Shown here: one piece after another, positions 1 through 11,033 of the stretch
Layout: each line of letters starts with the position of its first letter
How positions within the stretch are numbered: position 1 is the first letter of the stretch
Assembly: GCA_013368445.1 (NCBI GenBank)
Contig: JAACJO010000004.1
Span: 744,001-808,000 of the forward strand
Reading direction: 5' to 3'
From: Leucocoprinus leucothites
Lineage: Eukaryota; Basidiomycota; Agaricomycetes; Agaricales; Agaricaceae
Length of the DNA stretch: 64,000 bases
Notes under the pieces: generated by a model
What the model was told of the DNA's origin: nothing
What the model saw: the letters and a program-made list of their open reading frames with translations, nothing else
The model's database searches: none
Translations under genes and position numbers: made by a program

Positions 1-3000
1 CGAGCCCTCGACATTCTTGAGAGTGTAACCCTCATTGGCAAGAGGAGTAGGAAGACCTTGGGGACTACCGTGACGCTGGAGGTATGCGAGCACAGGGTTA
101 CCCTGGCAGTCATCCTGCTGGAACTCGACGTTGCCAACTTTGACGAGAACTTTCAACTGATTGCGAACGAAGACATCACCGGTAATAGAAACATTGCGGA
201 AAACACCTCGATCCTTGAATGATACAGACGATTGAATACGGAAGATAAGAGAAGTGCCGGCAAGAAGAGGAGTCGATTCATTTTCCCATACAAACCACTC
301 CTTGGACTGAAGAACACCAACTTGTGCATCTGTCTCGAGAGGGACGAGGTAGTCGGGCTCCTCTGTGGTCTCGAAGGTATTTTCATAGTCGGTGAAGCGA
401 CCACGGTAGAGGAAGGCAGAGACGACCTCAATGACCTGCTGACCATCACGATAGACGTGACCTTTGACCTTGACGATCTTTCCTTCGGGAGCATTGACGA
501 CAGAAACGATACGAGCCTCAGACTTGCAAACATCTCCGACCTTGAGAGGGGTCGTCCCCTCGATCATACGGAAACCATTGGAGAGATGGACGAGCTTGAG
601 CAGGTCGCCATCAATGCTGGAAGGGAAGATAGATTTCATGATAGCCTACAAGGGATCATCAGCATGGAGCCGGAGATTGAAATTAGAAATTTGCTTACCT
701 GCCAGCCGGTGACGATAGCGAAATCCATAGGCGCTTGCGCCGTATCAGTCCTAACACTCTTGAATGACTCTCCTTGATTTCCAACAACAGCACAGAACTC
801 CTCGACCTCCTCCGACGTAATAGTAACCTCAGGACCAACAAACTTCTCCTTGATATCAATAGTCGGCAGAACCTCATTGTCACCATACCACAACTTCCAG
901 TAGAATTGCTTAATGCGCTCATTACGACCAGCAGCGATTTCATGAATGGGCATATACCCTTGCGAAGGCTTGTAGGCAAACTGGAGACTGAGGGGAACGG
1001 CAGCTTCACGACGCTCTTCGAAGATGGTGATGTCGATGAGTTGAGTGGACTTGGTGTACTTGATTTCAACAGCCTTAAATCCAGAAATATGAGTGCCATA
1101 GGAGCGAGCAGCACCGTAGACGGTGACGGAGACAGGAGCCGAATGTTCATAACCAATTACGACGCGTTGGCCGACACGGGGAGCAAGGAGACGACGAATG
1201 GGATTGTCGATGTAGGAAGTGCCTTGAAGAATGGTCTTTGAGGCGACGAGAGCACGAAGCCATGTCAACTCGGCACCACCGAGAGTCTCAAGCCAAGCAT
1301 CGGTGCTAGGCAGATTTTTGCCAAACTGATAAACGACATCATTGGTCCTCTGGGTGCGAGTGACATCAGAAAGGGTGGGAGCGACGGAAGGCTTAGCAGC
1401 AAGGTAGTCGACGGTAGGGATAGCAGACTCGTCACCAGAGTATTTCCACTCAAGGACCTTAGAAATGAGGGAAGAGTTGATGTTGCCGAGGAGATCCTTA
1501 ATTGGCTCATCCTTGACGATTGACCATTTAGCTGCGACGGGACCCTGAAGGATACACACGCGTTGAGGGTCTTGGTCAAAAACAGCCTCAATATCTTCGG
1601 CGGCCCAGAGAGAATCCTGTAATCATTGGGGGAGAAAGCAATTCCTAATCAGCACCGAACGTTATGATTTCAGAGATATATAAGCTGACCTTCTTGAACC
1701 ACACCTCAAACGACGCGTCCAATACCGGGATGAAAGGAACGGGCTTCTGTCCTGGCCTTTGCGCGATAGCAAGGAAATACGCCGCATCTTCGGCAGCAAG
1801 CAATTGTTCGGCGGCAAGTGGATAGGCTTCAAAGAATGACGTGACGAAGGCGGAGGGTTCATCAAGGGAGTTGTAGGATTGGAGAAGAGAGGGGTTGTTG
1901 CCAGCACCATTAACGCCAGCGAACCGCTCCTCGACGCGTCTCAACCAGTCACCCGTTAGGTTACGGAGCGACTTGTCAACCCAGCGCTTCTCGTGGGCAA
2001 CGAACATCAACCTAATCATACGCAATACCGTCTCCTCGTAAGTCATATCACCTAGTTCCTTTGCAACACTTCCATCCTTCTTCCATCCAAACCAGGGCTT
2101 AGCGAAATTCTTGTTCAACTTCTCGATGACTTCGTCACGACGCTCTGCCAACCATGCAACACGCTTCTCCTTCGGCAACTTAAAGACAGTATCGTCGAAC
2201 TCCTTCCACAACTTCACTCCACGAGTGGCAACCTTGTGGATGGGCTCGCCGAGCTCAGAACGAACAGTCAAGATTCCACCAGTAGGCTTCGTGTAAGTAC
2301 CTTCCCACTGCTCATCACCAACACCAGAAGCACCGACGATCAGGTCCTTCACAGATGACGAGGTATGTGCTTCCTTGGCAACCATGACGCGACTTGCGAA
2401 CAGGAAACCGTCAAAGGGCATCGGCTGAACACCGAATCGATCGACGGACCACTGTCCAGACAAGTATGGCCAAATATCATCAGCACTACCGAAACCAGAA
2501 CCACCAACGAGAACTATGTTGGACTGCTGACGAATAGAGCGATACGTGGCGAGGATCGGTTGGTGGAAATCTTCAAAGGAGTGGTGACCACCAGCACGAC
2601 CACCAGTCCATTGGAGGATGATGGGGAAGTCGGGATTAGCGGTGGCGATGTTGACGACTTGGCGAATGCCGTCCACGGAACCTGGTTTGAAAGAGACGTG
2701 CTTAATACCGGCTGTTCTGAGACCGTCGATGATCTCAACCGCCTTCTCGGTGGTCGGAATACCAGCAGCGACACAGAAACCTTCGATGGGAACACCCTCC
2801 CTACGCATCTCTTGCCACAACGGGAGCTGGAAGGTGAACTGGCGCGGGTTGATGTAGAGTGCGTTAAGAGTAAGACCGACACCAGCGGGAATCTTGGCTT
2901 GAATCTCTGCGACCTTTGCGCGAAGGGCATTGGCATTATAATGACCACCACCGGCCAACTCGACGTGGTAGCCAGCATCAAGAATTGAGCTGACGAAACC

Positions 3001-4987
3001 ACCTTTGACAGTGGTAGGAGTCATACCAGCTACCATGATGGGAGCTTTGCCGAGGAGACGAGACATGGGGGTATCAAGATGAATGGTACCATCACTGCAG
3101 GAAAGATTAGATTCATGGGACAACTATGCTTCAATCGTGACTTACCTGGTGCGTATCAAGCTAGGAGCGTATTCCTTGCTCCACCAATCCTCATACTTGA
3201 CGTTCAACGAATCATACAGTTCAGCATCACCCTTTCCTCTGTCACCCACGACGATCACACGGACACCACGACCATCCAAATTACGTGCAGTAAGAGGACC
3301 AATACCGCTGAGACCCCCAGGACCAAAGTCAATGGCATGGGTGGCGGTCTCAGGGAAGTCAGTAGCCTTGGACCAATGAATTGGCGCTATGCAAATCTGT
3401 TCACACAAAGAACGCGTGATCGAACCCTCGGAGTCGCGCATGTCAACACCTAGAAAGTTAAATCACGTCAATATGACCCTGATACGCGTTATGCGTTCAA
3501 TTAACGCACCAGTTTCCGTGTGGTACACGGGAATCTTCAAATCAGATGGCTCCCACAATTCTTCCTCCAAATCCTCATCCACGACGATATCTGCGACGTT
3601 ACGGAGGTAATCACTGTGGTAGGGGACACCAACCACCAAAAAGCGAACAGAAAAGACGGGCTTGCGTTGAGAGAAGGGAATCTTGCTTTGATCAGCACCG
3701 CTGGGTGCTTTGACCTTTCTGAGATTGGTGACGAGGCCGTGAAGAGCACGAGCTGGACCAGTGACAACAAAGGCACGCGGTCCGTTGAACAAGGAAATGG
3801 CAAGTTGAGAGTTTTCAGGGAGATGAGAGTTGGTTTTCGTAATATGTGCGTCGAGATCCTTAAGGGAGAGACCGGTGACGGACAGCATAGGGGAAGGGGT
3901 GCCTTCACCACCATCGAGGGTGTCTTGGACGAGGCTGGGCTCGACAGCAACGGGAGGAAATGCTTGTTGACCACGAAGGCCACAGTAGAAGAGCCAACGA
4001 AGGGCCTTGCGCGAGTTTGCAGTGAGATCATTAAAAGTCTCAGAGGTACTGATGACAACGGCAGAGACAATACCCTGCGAGTGGCCAGTGGCACCAGAGA
4101 TACGATCACGAACCTGACCAGGGGTGAGGTTCGCAGCGCGGCACGCGATCAGATATTGAACGAGCTGGGTTAGCCCGATGAGTGGTAACGAAATAGGGAC
4201 TGATGCAAGATAAGAAATGGAGGGACGCTCGATGGCACCGGACAGCCATGAGATAACATCCAATCCATATGTGAAGTAGGAACTCTCGACTTCCTCCTCG
4301 GCGAGTTCGATAAGATCGGCGACGATAACTTTCAAAAACGGGGCTACGTAGGGCTGATAGATATCGTAGAGGTTCTGCAATTCATCAAAATAAACCTCGT
4401 TGGTTCCTTGACCTCCAAATAAGGCGAAGATCGAGGCCTTGCCCGAAACGGCAGCATTCAGAAGAGCCGATTCTGGTTGGCGTGGAATGGAGGAAACTCC
4501 CTTGTTCTCAAGGGCAGCGACAGCGTGGAAGTACGCGGCGAGGACGGTCTTGCGTGTGTCGGTTACGTAGGACGCACAGAGGGAGTGAATATCCTGGGTG
4601 GCAAGATATGATGACGTAAAGTATTTGAGCACGTTGAGGAGTAGATGTATGCGTGCTTCGGTGGATTGCGAGTCGTTATCGATGTGAGATGCAACGTGTG
4701 CTAGAAATTTGGCGGCCAATTCTACGGTGGCCTCGGCCTTGTTTTCAAGTTCAGCAGTGATTTCGACTGCATCCTGGGACTGTATATGGACGAAATCGTC
4801 ACGCAGAACTTCTGCGGCGATCCATTCGTCGGGTTTTGTGGAGACGGGGATTGAAATCTTTTCAAGACGTAAATTACAGACCAGAGCACTCAGGAAAACG
4901 ACAACATACTCTAATTTGCCCTTGGGCAATGACGAGGGGACGTGTAGCAATGGCTGTAGGAGCGGCGTGACCGTTGGGAACCGCCAT
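1..4987 (-). CDS. FAS1: Fatty acid synthase, beta-type half (AT-ER-DH), 3' end outside window
   Basis: Cytosolic type I fatty acid synthase. Exons: 4987-4910, 4857-3510, 3449-3146, 3094-1690, 1616-699, 645-1, giving 1566 in-frame residues up to the window edge. The acetyltransferase domain has the nucleophile motif GHSQG with Ser at about residue 286. Next come the FMN enoyl-reductase block (KAPIMVAGMTPTTV, from about residue 590) and the start of the dehydratase/hot-dog part (AIMKSIFPSSIDGDLLKLVH). Malonyl/palmitoyl transferase should follow outside the window. The ATG at 4987 gives MAVPNGHAAP; a GTATGT donor then joins it to ISIPVSTKPDEWIAAEVL, the usual family N-terminus. The intron at 3450-3509 was placed with a GTGCGT donor because it restores the family sequence HTETG-VDMRDSEGS. 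In several basidiomycetes this half is fused to the alpha half in one chain of about 3900 residues; the window stops before that can be seen. Confidence 0.95.
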
Positions 4988-5412
4988 CTTTTTGGAGTTG
5001 GTGTGGGGAGTGGCGGGGAAAACTGTAGAGTGGCTCTACAGTAGAAAGCTAAGAACGGCATCAATCTACTTACCAGTTGTTATATATGCCCCTGACCCCA
5101 AACACGCTTCCCCAACGAATTTTTTTGACTGGAGAGCATCACGTGACCGTATGCGATATTAATGGCTAGGAAAGTTTTTATATCACCTTGCGGGTACCCA
5201 TTCTATTGATCTGATGGCGGCTTGTTCGCAGCAAGCATGCTACGATGTGGCGCGACTTCATGCTGAAGCGGTAACACTGCGCAACCTATTCCCAACCTTC
5301 CTTATGGGTATAGTAATCAAGTATATACTTAAGCAGTATTTCTAGTAGACATTCAAAACTCGTCACAAAGTCATAACGTCATATCTGAACAGAGAGCTCA
5401 ATTCCCTGCGAT
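4988..5412. promoter_or_regulatory. Spacer: FAS upstream region and 3' flank of the GTPase gene
   Basis: 425 bp without a gene. It must hold the FAS promoter (minus) and the 3' end of the upstream GTPase gene, which is transcribed the same way. A TCACGTGAC element lies at 5139-5147, about 150 bp upstream of the FAS ATG. No clear TATA box was seen. Confidence 0.6.
5140..5145. promoter_or_regulatory. CACGTG element upstream of FAS
   Basis: The sequence reads TCACGTGAC, a palindromic bHLH (E-box) core. bHLH factors such as Cbf1, Ino2/Ino4 and Pho4 bind such cores in fungi. A CACGTG is expected about once per 4 kb by chance, so this is suggestive only. Confidence 0.3.
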
Positions 5413-6932
5413 TCATCCCCCTTCCCTCGTCTCCTTCTCAACGTCGCAAATCTCCTGCACACCTTCCCTGAAAAACACCACGTTGTACTCTAGTAATCCC
5501 CGTCGTCCCTCATACACAGACGTTGGCACCAAGGCCAGCAGCGCAAGCGACGACGTAATCTCATGGTAGGTCAGGGTTGTCCCAGGTGTTGAGGGATGTA
5601 ATGATGTTGCAGCGCTAGGGTAGAACATCTCTTTCGGGTGTTTTTTGCTGGACTGGGGAGGCACGCCTGTTGATGTTGTTGGGGATGGGGTTAACGAGGC
5701 GCCATTGGATGATAACAACTGAGGGTCTTCGGAAGTCGTGGGTGGGGAATGACGAGATGTGCTAGCGGTCGACCTTATTTCGTCAGGTAAGCACTACTTG
5801 GCATCTCACCATATTAGCATCCTTACTTGTACAAAGTGCCAAACGAGGTAAGCATTTCCAGGTAATCACAGCACAAATTGTGGGTCGCGGTGTCCACAGG
5901 GGATGCGTCCGTAGCGACGTATAGCCGCGACTTTGTGTCGAAGAGAAATGCCTTCGGCGATTGGGAGTTCTGATCCCAGATGAGTTAATAATAAATTTAA
6001 TGACGCCAAACGCAGACGCACAGCACAAAACACGTTAAGCATGTCTTCTAGGTATGGAAGGGAGTCAATCAATTTGTGAAGCACGCGCGAGAAGGCCTCA
6101 TGAAGAGAATGATCATAGATCGAGGTCAGGTAGAAGTTGGGCTGGATATTCTCGTATTCTGGTGCGAGGTCGAGTAACCGGTCCGTAACTCGTTCTTGTA
6201 TGTGCCTAAAATTTTCTTTACAACGAGTGAGCAGTGGAGCATAAGTTGCCACGAGCAACGCACCAATCTTGTCATCCTCCTGTAGCTTCTCCGACTTGTG
6301 CACGAACACTTCAATGTTGATGTCCGGATTCGACTGATACGCCGCTGTCACAAAGCTCACGAGCTTGGTGATAGGTTGGTTATACAAGTCCTAGTTAACC
6401 CATCCTTCACATTAGATCCAGCCCACCTTAGATAAATGACTCGTACGCACCCGTATGTCGATAACGAAGATCAGACTCCGAAACTGGCCGATAGGTATAC
6501 CGATAGATTCAGGCGTCGCATGCCCCGGAGTATCCCATAGCTCAAGGGGGACAACTGTACTAAAGCGTCAACACAAGGTTCATGGCGTCAGCAACCAGAA
6601 TGGCGTACGCAGGAGATACGGTGCAGGTCCAATACGCACTCTATCTGAGTCTTAACAATACGATATGTTGGTTCCAGGTAGAAAGATTGTTTCGGCGGCA
6701 AATTATTAAACAGGACTTGCTGAATGGAAGACTTTCCAGACCTGCGAGCGCCCAAGCAGTCAGCTGCACCGGATCGGAATACCCTATCGGATAACACACA
6801 CCTACGCAGCCCGAGTACAAGGACTTTCGTGCGCTGTATTGACGACGAAGAGTGCCTGGAGCCATTCAAAGGTGGCCTTGATGCACGGCCATTACTGGAG
6901 GTGGCATCGTAAGAAACATGATTAGCGGCCAT
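5413..6932 (-). CDS. GTR2: Gtr2/RagC-D-type Rag GTPase
   Basis: Rag-family GTPase of the Gtr2/RagC-D side. In fungi it pairs with Gtr1 on the vacuole in the EGO complex and signals amino-acid status to TORC1. Exons: 6932-6802, 6741-6640, 6559-6451, 6390-6022, 5969-5827, 5773-5413; the sum is 1215 nt, 404 aa. Visible motifs: P-loop GLRRSGKSSIQ split by an intron, switch/G3 region WDTPG, HKSEKLQEDDK at the G4 position, FYLTSIYDHSLHEAFS, and the C-terminal roadblock part AFLFDTKSRLYVATDASPV followed by LCCDYLEM. The start MAANHVSYDA was chosen because it is the nearest ATG giving a short N-tail before KVLVLGLRR. Odd: about 65 Ser/Pro/Thr-rich residues (about 285-350) interrupt the C-terminal domain before the final EYNVVFFREGVQEICDVE block. 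The gene is divergent from VTC4. Confidence 0.92.
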
Positions 6933-7162
6933 GGCCAGTTCAGAGAGAAACACACAGGACAAGCCTGGGTCGTGTCGAAAATAGCCTTGGGCACGTGGCA
7001 TTTCCCGAAGAGGAACGTAATAAGAGGAGATCAACCATTTCATCATCGACGCCTGGCCCTACCTTCCTTGGCGCACGTTCGTCGGCTCTCTGTCTGCGGC
7101 TCCCGCGACAAAATATCTTGGTCCTTTCATTCTCTTCCCTCCCTTTTCCCTATTACTCGACC
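6933..7162. promoter_or_regulatory. Divergent GTR2/VTC4 promoter
   Basis: The 230 bp between the two start codons must serve both genes. It holds one CACGTG (6992-6997) in the context GGGCACGTGGCA. Pyrimidine-rich tracts lie just before the VTC4 ATG (7120-7160), as is common in fungal promoters. No TATA box is evident. Confidence 0.7.
6992..6997. promoter_or_regulatory. CACGTG (Pho4/NUC-1-type) site in shared promoter
   Basis: The CACGTGG core resembles the Pho4/NUC-1 phosphate-starvation element, and VTC genes belong to the PHO regulon in yeast. The match is to a 6-7 base core only, and binding is inferred. Confidence 0.4.
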
Positions 7163-10100
7163 ATGAAGTTCGGCACAAAGATTAGCGTACGTCTGTGGCT
7201 ACCTCCTGAGCGCCCGACTGACATGTTTGTCCCAGACTGATCTGTATAGCGAATGGCGGCCCTTTTACATTGACTATAACCACCTTAAACGTGAGCTCAA
7301 GGTTAGTTGTCCTACTTGTTTACATTTCTGGAGTTTCAACCTCATATTCTCATACTCAGACGCGGACGACAGGTCGGACATGGACCGAAAAGGATGAAAC
7401 CGAGTTCAAGAACATGCTTGAGGCTGAGCTCGACAAGGTTCACGATTTCCAAAAAGACAAGGTTAGCTTGATCTCCTTTTTTTTCTCTGTGTTTCTTCCC
7501 TTTCGTATCCTCCCGGCCTCTTCACCATCACTGGAACCAGACACCTCCCGACGGTGAAGCACACATTACCCAGAGTCATTCTCTTCGCAGACGTAAATTT
7601 CTGGCTTCTCCAGACCCTCATACTCTCAACGTCTATGATTCGTCATCATCTTCTTTTCATCTCCACCCGAGGATCGTACTTCGCATTACTTTTTTCGGGG
7701 CGGTGATGGCAGCTTTGATACTTCGTATGGATCCGCTATAGCTTCGGTCTATCGCTCATTCAACGATACTAAAAAGTCAACCCGATGCCCTTTTTTTGAC
7801 ATCAGGTGCATCACGAAGGCGTCATATCCGAACTTTGCTCCATTTAATTGGATCGTCGGATTGTAGTCGTGTGCTGCTAATCACGCGCCACTATTGGCTC
7901 TCTCGTGGCTTTGCCTCAACATTTAACTTGGCTGTCCATTCCGTTGCACTCCTATCAGTCGTCACCTTGACCGTCCTCGGCGTTAAGGACACCGTCTACA
8001 CCTCCTATCAAACCCGGCTTCTGCATTCATCTAATCCTTCTTTTTTCACCTCTTTGATTTATCATCAAAACATACCCTATAGAGAATCACTAATCACGCC
8101 GTCAAATTAGACCACGGAGCTATCCATTCGCATCCGCGATGCAGAGAAGGACGTACAACGTCTAGTCGCCGAAGACGTCGATAACAACGAGTCTAGACGT
8201 AATTCTCGTCATTCCACAAGCGATCCAGAAGTTCAGCAGCAGCGACACAATGAATATGCCCATGATGAGGGTTCCGATGACGACCTTGACGATGACGAGG
8301 ATAATTTGACTGAAGAGTCCTTTGATGCACTTGAAGAGCGGTTCCATGCCTTGGAAGAAGAGGTTGCTGTTCTCGTTGCCGATGTGCATGATCTCGCGCT
8401 CTATACCAAACTTAATATTACGGGATTCATGAAAATCCTTAAAGTGGGTTCGCTCATTTATCCCAATAAGAATATATGCCTAATGTCTACATGTCATGAT
8501 ACAGAAACATGATGTAAGCTTCTCATCTACTCCAACTCGCTGCACTGGACTGACTTGCGATGATAGAAACAAACTGCAATACCCCTCAAGACGTCATTCG
8601 TTCAATTCTATCTCGAAAAACGTCCATTCTATAAATACAACTGGGATGCTCTCATCGTCAAGCTTTCTAAGTTATACGACCTTGTTCGTACCCGTGGACA
8701 CCCTGCCCAAGGTGATTCAAGTGCTGGAGGCAACCAGAGTGCCTTCGTTCGACAAACTACAAAGTATTGGGTACGCTTAATTGACCTAATTATCTCTTTG
8801 AAAATAGGCTCACGATGCCGATTAGGTACATCCGGACAACCTTTTGCCTCTGAAGTTGGCAATTCTGCGCCATCTACCCGTGTTGGGTGAGCACTGACGA
8901 CCTCTGGCTCAATCATGACTTTAATGTTTCGTAATTCAGTGTTCAATCCTGACAAGGAGTTCGAACGCAAAGATTCTGGTATCCCAAGTCATTCCTCGAA
9001 GTTGACAGACTCCTGATTATACTTTTCATCAGCCATTACTTCCATATACTTCGATAACGAAGACCTTGAGCTGTACCTCGGACGCTTAGAAAAGACAGAA
9101 GGTGCCGAAGCTATTCGTTTGCGTTGGTATGGGGATGTTGATAACAAGACTGTACGCCTCACCGCCGTTACATCTGTACCTGATGCTAAAACGTATCTTT
9201 CAGATTTTCGTGGAGCGTAAAACGCATCGTGAGGATTGGACTGGCGAAAAATCTGTCAAAGCCCGGTTCCCTCTCAAAGAACATCTTATCAATCCCTTCC
9301 TTCGTGGAGAATATACAGTTGACGCGGACTTCCAGCAACTTGTGAAGAAAGGGAAGAAGACTCAAGCTGAAGTCGACTCGATGATTCAGTTGGCCAATGA
9401 AGTCCAATACGCCATCCTCACCAAGAAGTTGCAGCCAGGTTTGTATATTTCCCAATGTTACTTGAATGGCATATCCAGACATATTTCCTGTTAGTTATCC
9501 GCTCCTTCTACAACCGGACGGCTTTCCAGCTTCCTGGCGATGCCCGCGTCCGTATCTCTCTCGATACCGAACTCGCCCTAATTAGAGAAGACAACTGGGA
9601 TGGCAAATCTCGCGCGGGCGATAACTGGCGTCGAGGGGATATTGGGATTGATCACCCATTTGATCAAGTTGCCCCGAGGATAAAGAGCTGTTCAAATATG
9701 GCGTTTTGGAAGTGAAATTGCAGACGCAATTTGGCCAACAACCACCAGAGTGGGTTACTGATTTGGTGCAATCCCATTTGGTAGAAGCTGTTCCCAAGTT
9801 CAGGTGAGTGAGATGGTCTAATGATATATTCTGGGCCACTAATAGGACTTACATACAGTAAATTCATTCATGGATGTGCGATGCTGTTACCTACTCGCGT
9901 CGATCTTGTGCCCTTCTGGCTACCTCAAAGTTGGTGGCATCCTTCTCTGATTTTGGCCAACTCTAACAAATTTCAAACAGTGGACGTTAACATTCAGAAG
10001 CCTGATACTGGGTATCTTAGTGTCATCGAGCGCCCAAGCACAAAGGGTAGTAACAGTACTACCCGCCAGCCCTCAACTGGTTCTCAATCCCCAGAATTTG

Positions 10101-11033
10101 AAGTCTACGCTGAGCCCTTGTCTGAGGGTGAAGACGAAGAGACGAATGTTGCACCTGCCAAGAACGAAGGAGAGCATACTGGGCTGAGCGGTGCTGTCGT
10201 CGAAGAAGCTATAGCATTCCGAGAAAAGATGCTCAAACAACGCCAGGAGGAGGGTGAGCAGACGGGAGAGGCTGCTGTCAATGGCAAAGGCCCGACCAAT
10301 GGTGGTCTTGCGGTATCACTAGAGGATGACGAGCGTGAGGAAGGATCTAGCACAGGTGGGCGCCCTCGCCATAGGAAATGGTATTCTTTCGGTAGCGACA
10401 TGAAGTCGCGCGCATTGTCAATCAATCCTCTTGCACCTTCGACTGCATTTGACGAAACCCTCAAGAATAAGCTTCACGCAACCCAGCAGGCTCGAAGTGG
10501 GTCAGACAGGACGGGCCGCGATGAAACAACTGAAGATGACGAGACTGACCCAGATGATCTCAACGGTGCTCCGTCAGGTGATGATAGGATCATGGTCAAG
10601 GGCTGGCGTGCTCCCGCCGGGAAGCGAATCTCAGTTCCTGTCCGCATTGAGCCCAAGGTTTACTTTGCTGCTGAACGCACCTTTTTGGCAAGTCATCCTC
10701 ATTCCAATGCATCATCATTCACTTTCTAACATTAACCCCGATCCATCGTAGAAATGGCTCAATACTTCAGTCTTCATAGGTACCATCGCAACGACTCTCC
10801 TCAACTTCGTTCCTGCCGACGATCAAAGGGGTCTCATCAGCGCTGCCTTCTTTACCTTGGCAGCGTTGCTTGCCATTGCTTATTCCGCCGGAATCTTCGT
10901 GTACCGATCGTTTAGAATGCGTGATAGACGTGCCTCGGGGTTGTACTATGATAAGTACGGACCGACAGCGCTCTGTGTGGTTCTATTCCTGGCTTTGGCG
11001 ACGAACGTTGGCCTCCGTTTTTCTGAAATGTGA
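7163..11033 (+). CDS. VTC4: VTC4-type polyphosphate polymerase (SPX-VTC-3TM), with an apparent frameshift
   Basis: Vacuolar transporter chaperone subunit that makes polyphosphate from ATP and moves it into the vacuole. Exons: 7163-7186, 7236-7301, 7360-7461, 8111-8443, 8505-8513, 8567-8770, 8826-8886, 8940-8978, 9033-9151, 9204-9438, 9495-9803, 9859-9929, 9981-10687, 10752-11033. Domains: SPX ([20 protein letters not shown]), tunnel-shaped catalytic VTC domain ([53 protein letters not shown]), an acidic/Ser-rich linker, and three C-terminal TM helices. These catalytic blocks fit Vtc4 better than Vtc2/3, but I compared from memory only. Exon lengths sum to 2561 nt, one short of a multiple of three. 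The mismatch sits at CCCC 9672-9675, after DHPFDQVAP; read literally, the protein stops at 9715 with about 470 residues, otherwise it is 853. The last intron is GC-AG and the fourth exon boundary follows a 649-nt intron. Confidence 0.88.

Noticed and set aside
3450..3485. 36-nt FAS intron using a GTATCA donor
   Set aside because: In frame, but the upstream GTGCGT donor gives a normal 60-nt intron and restores the family sequence.
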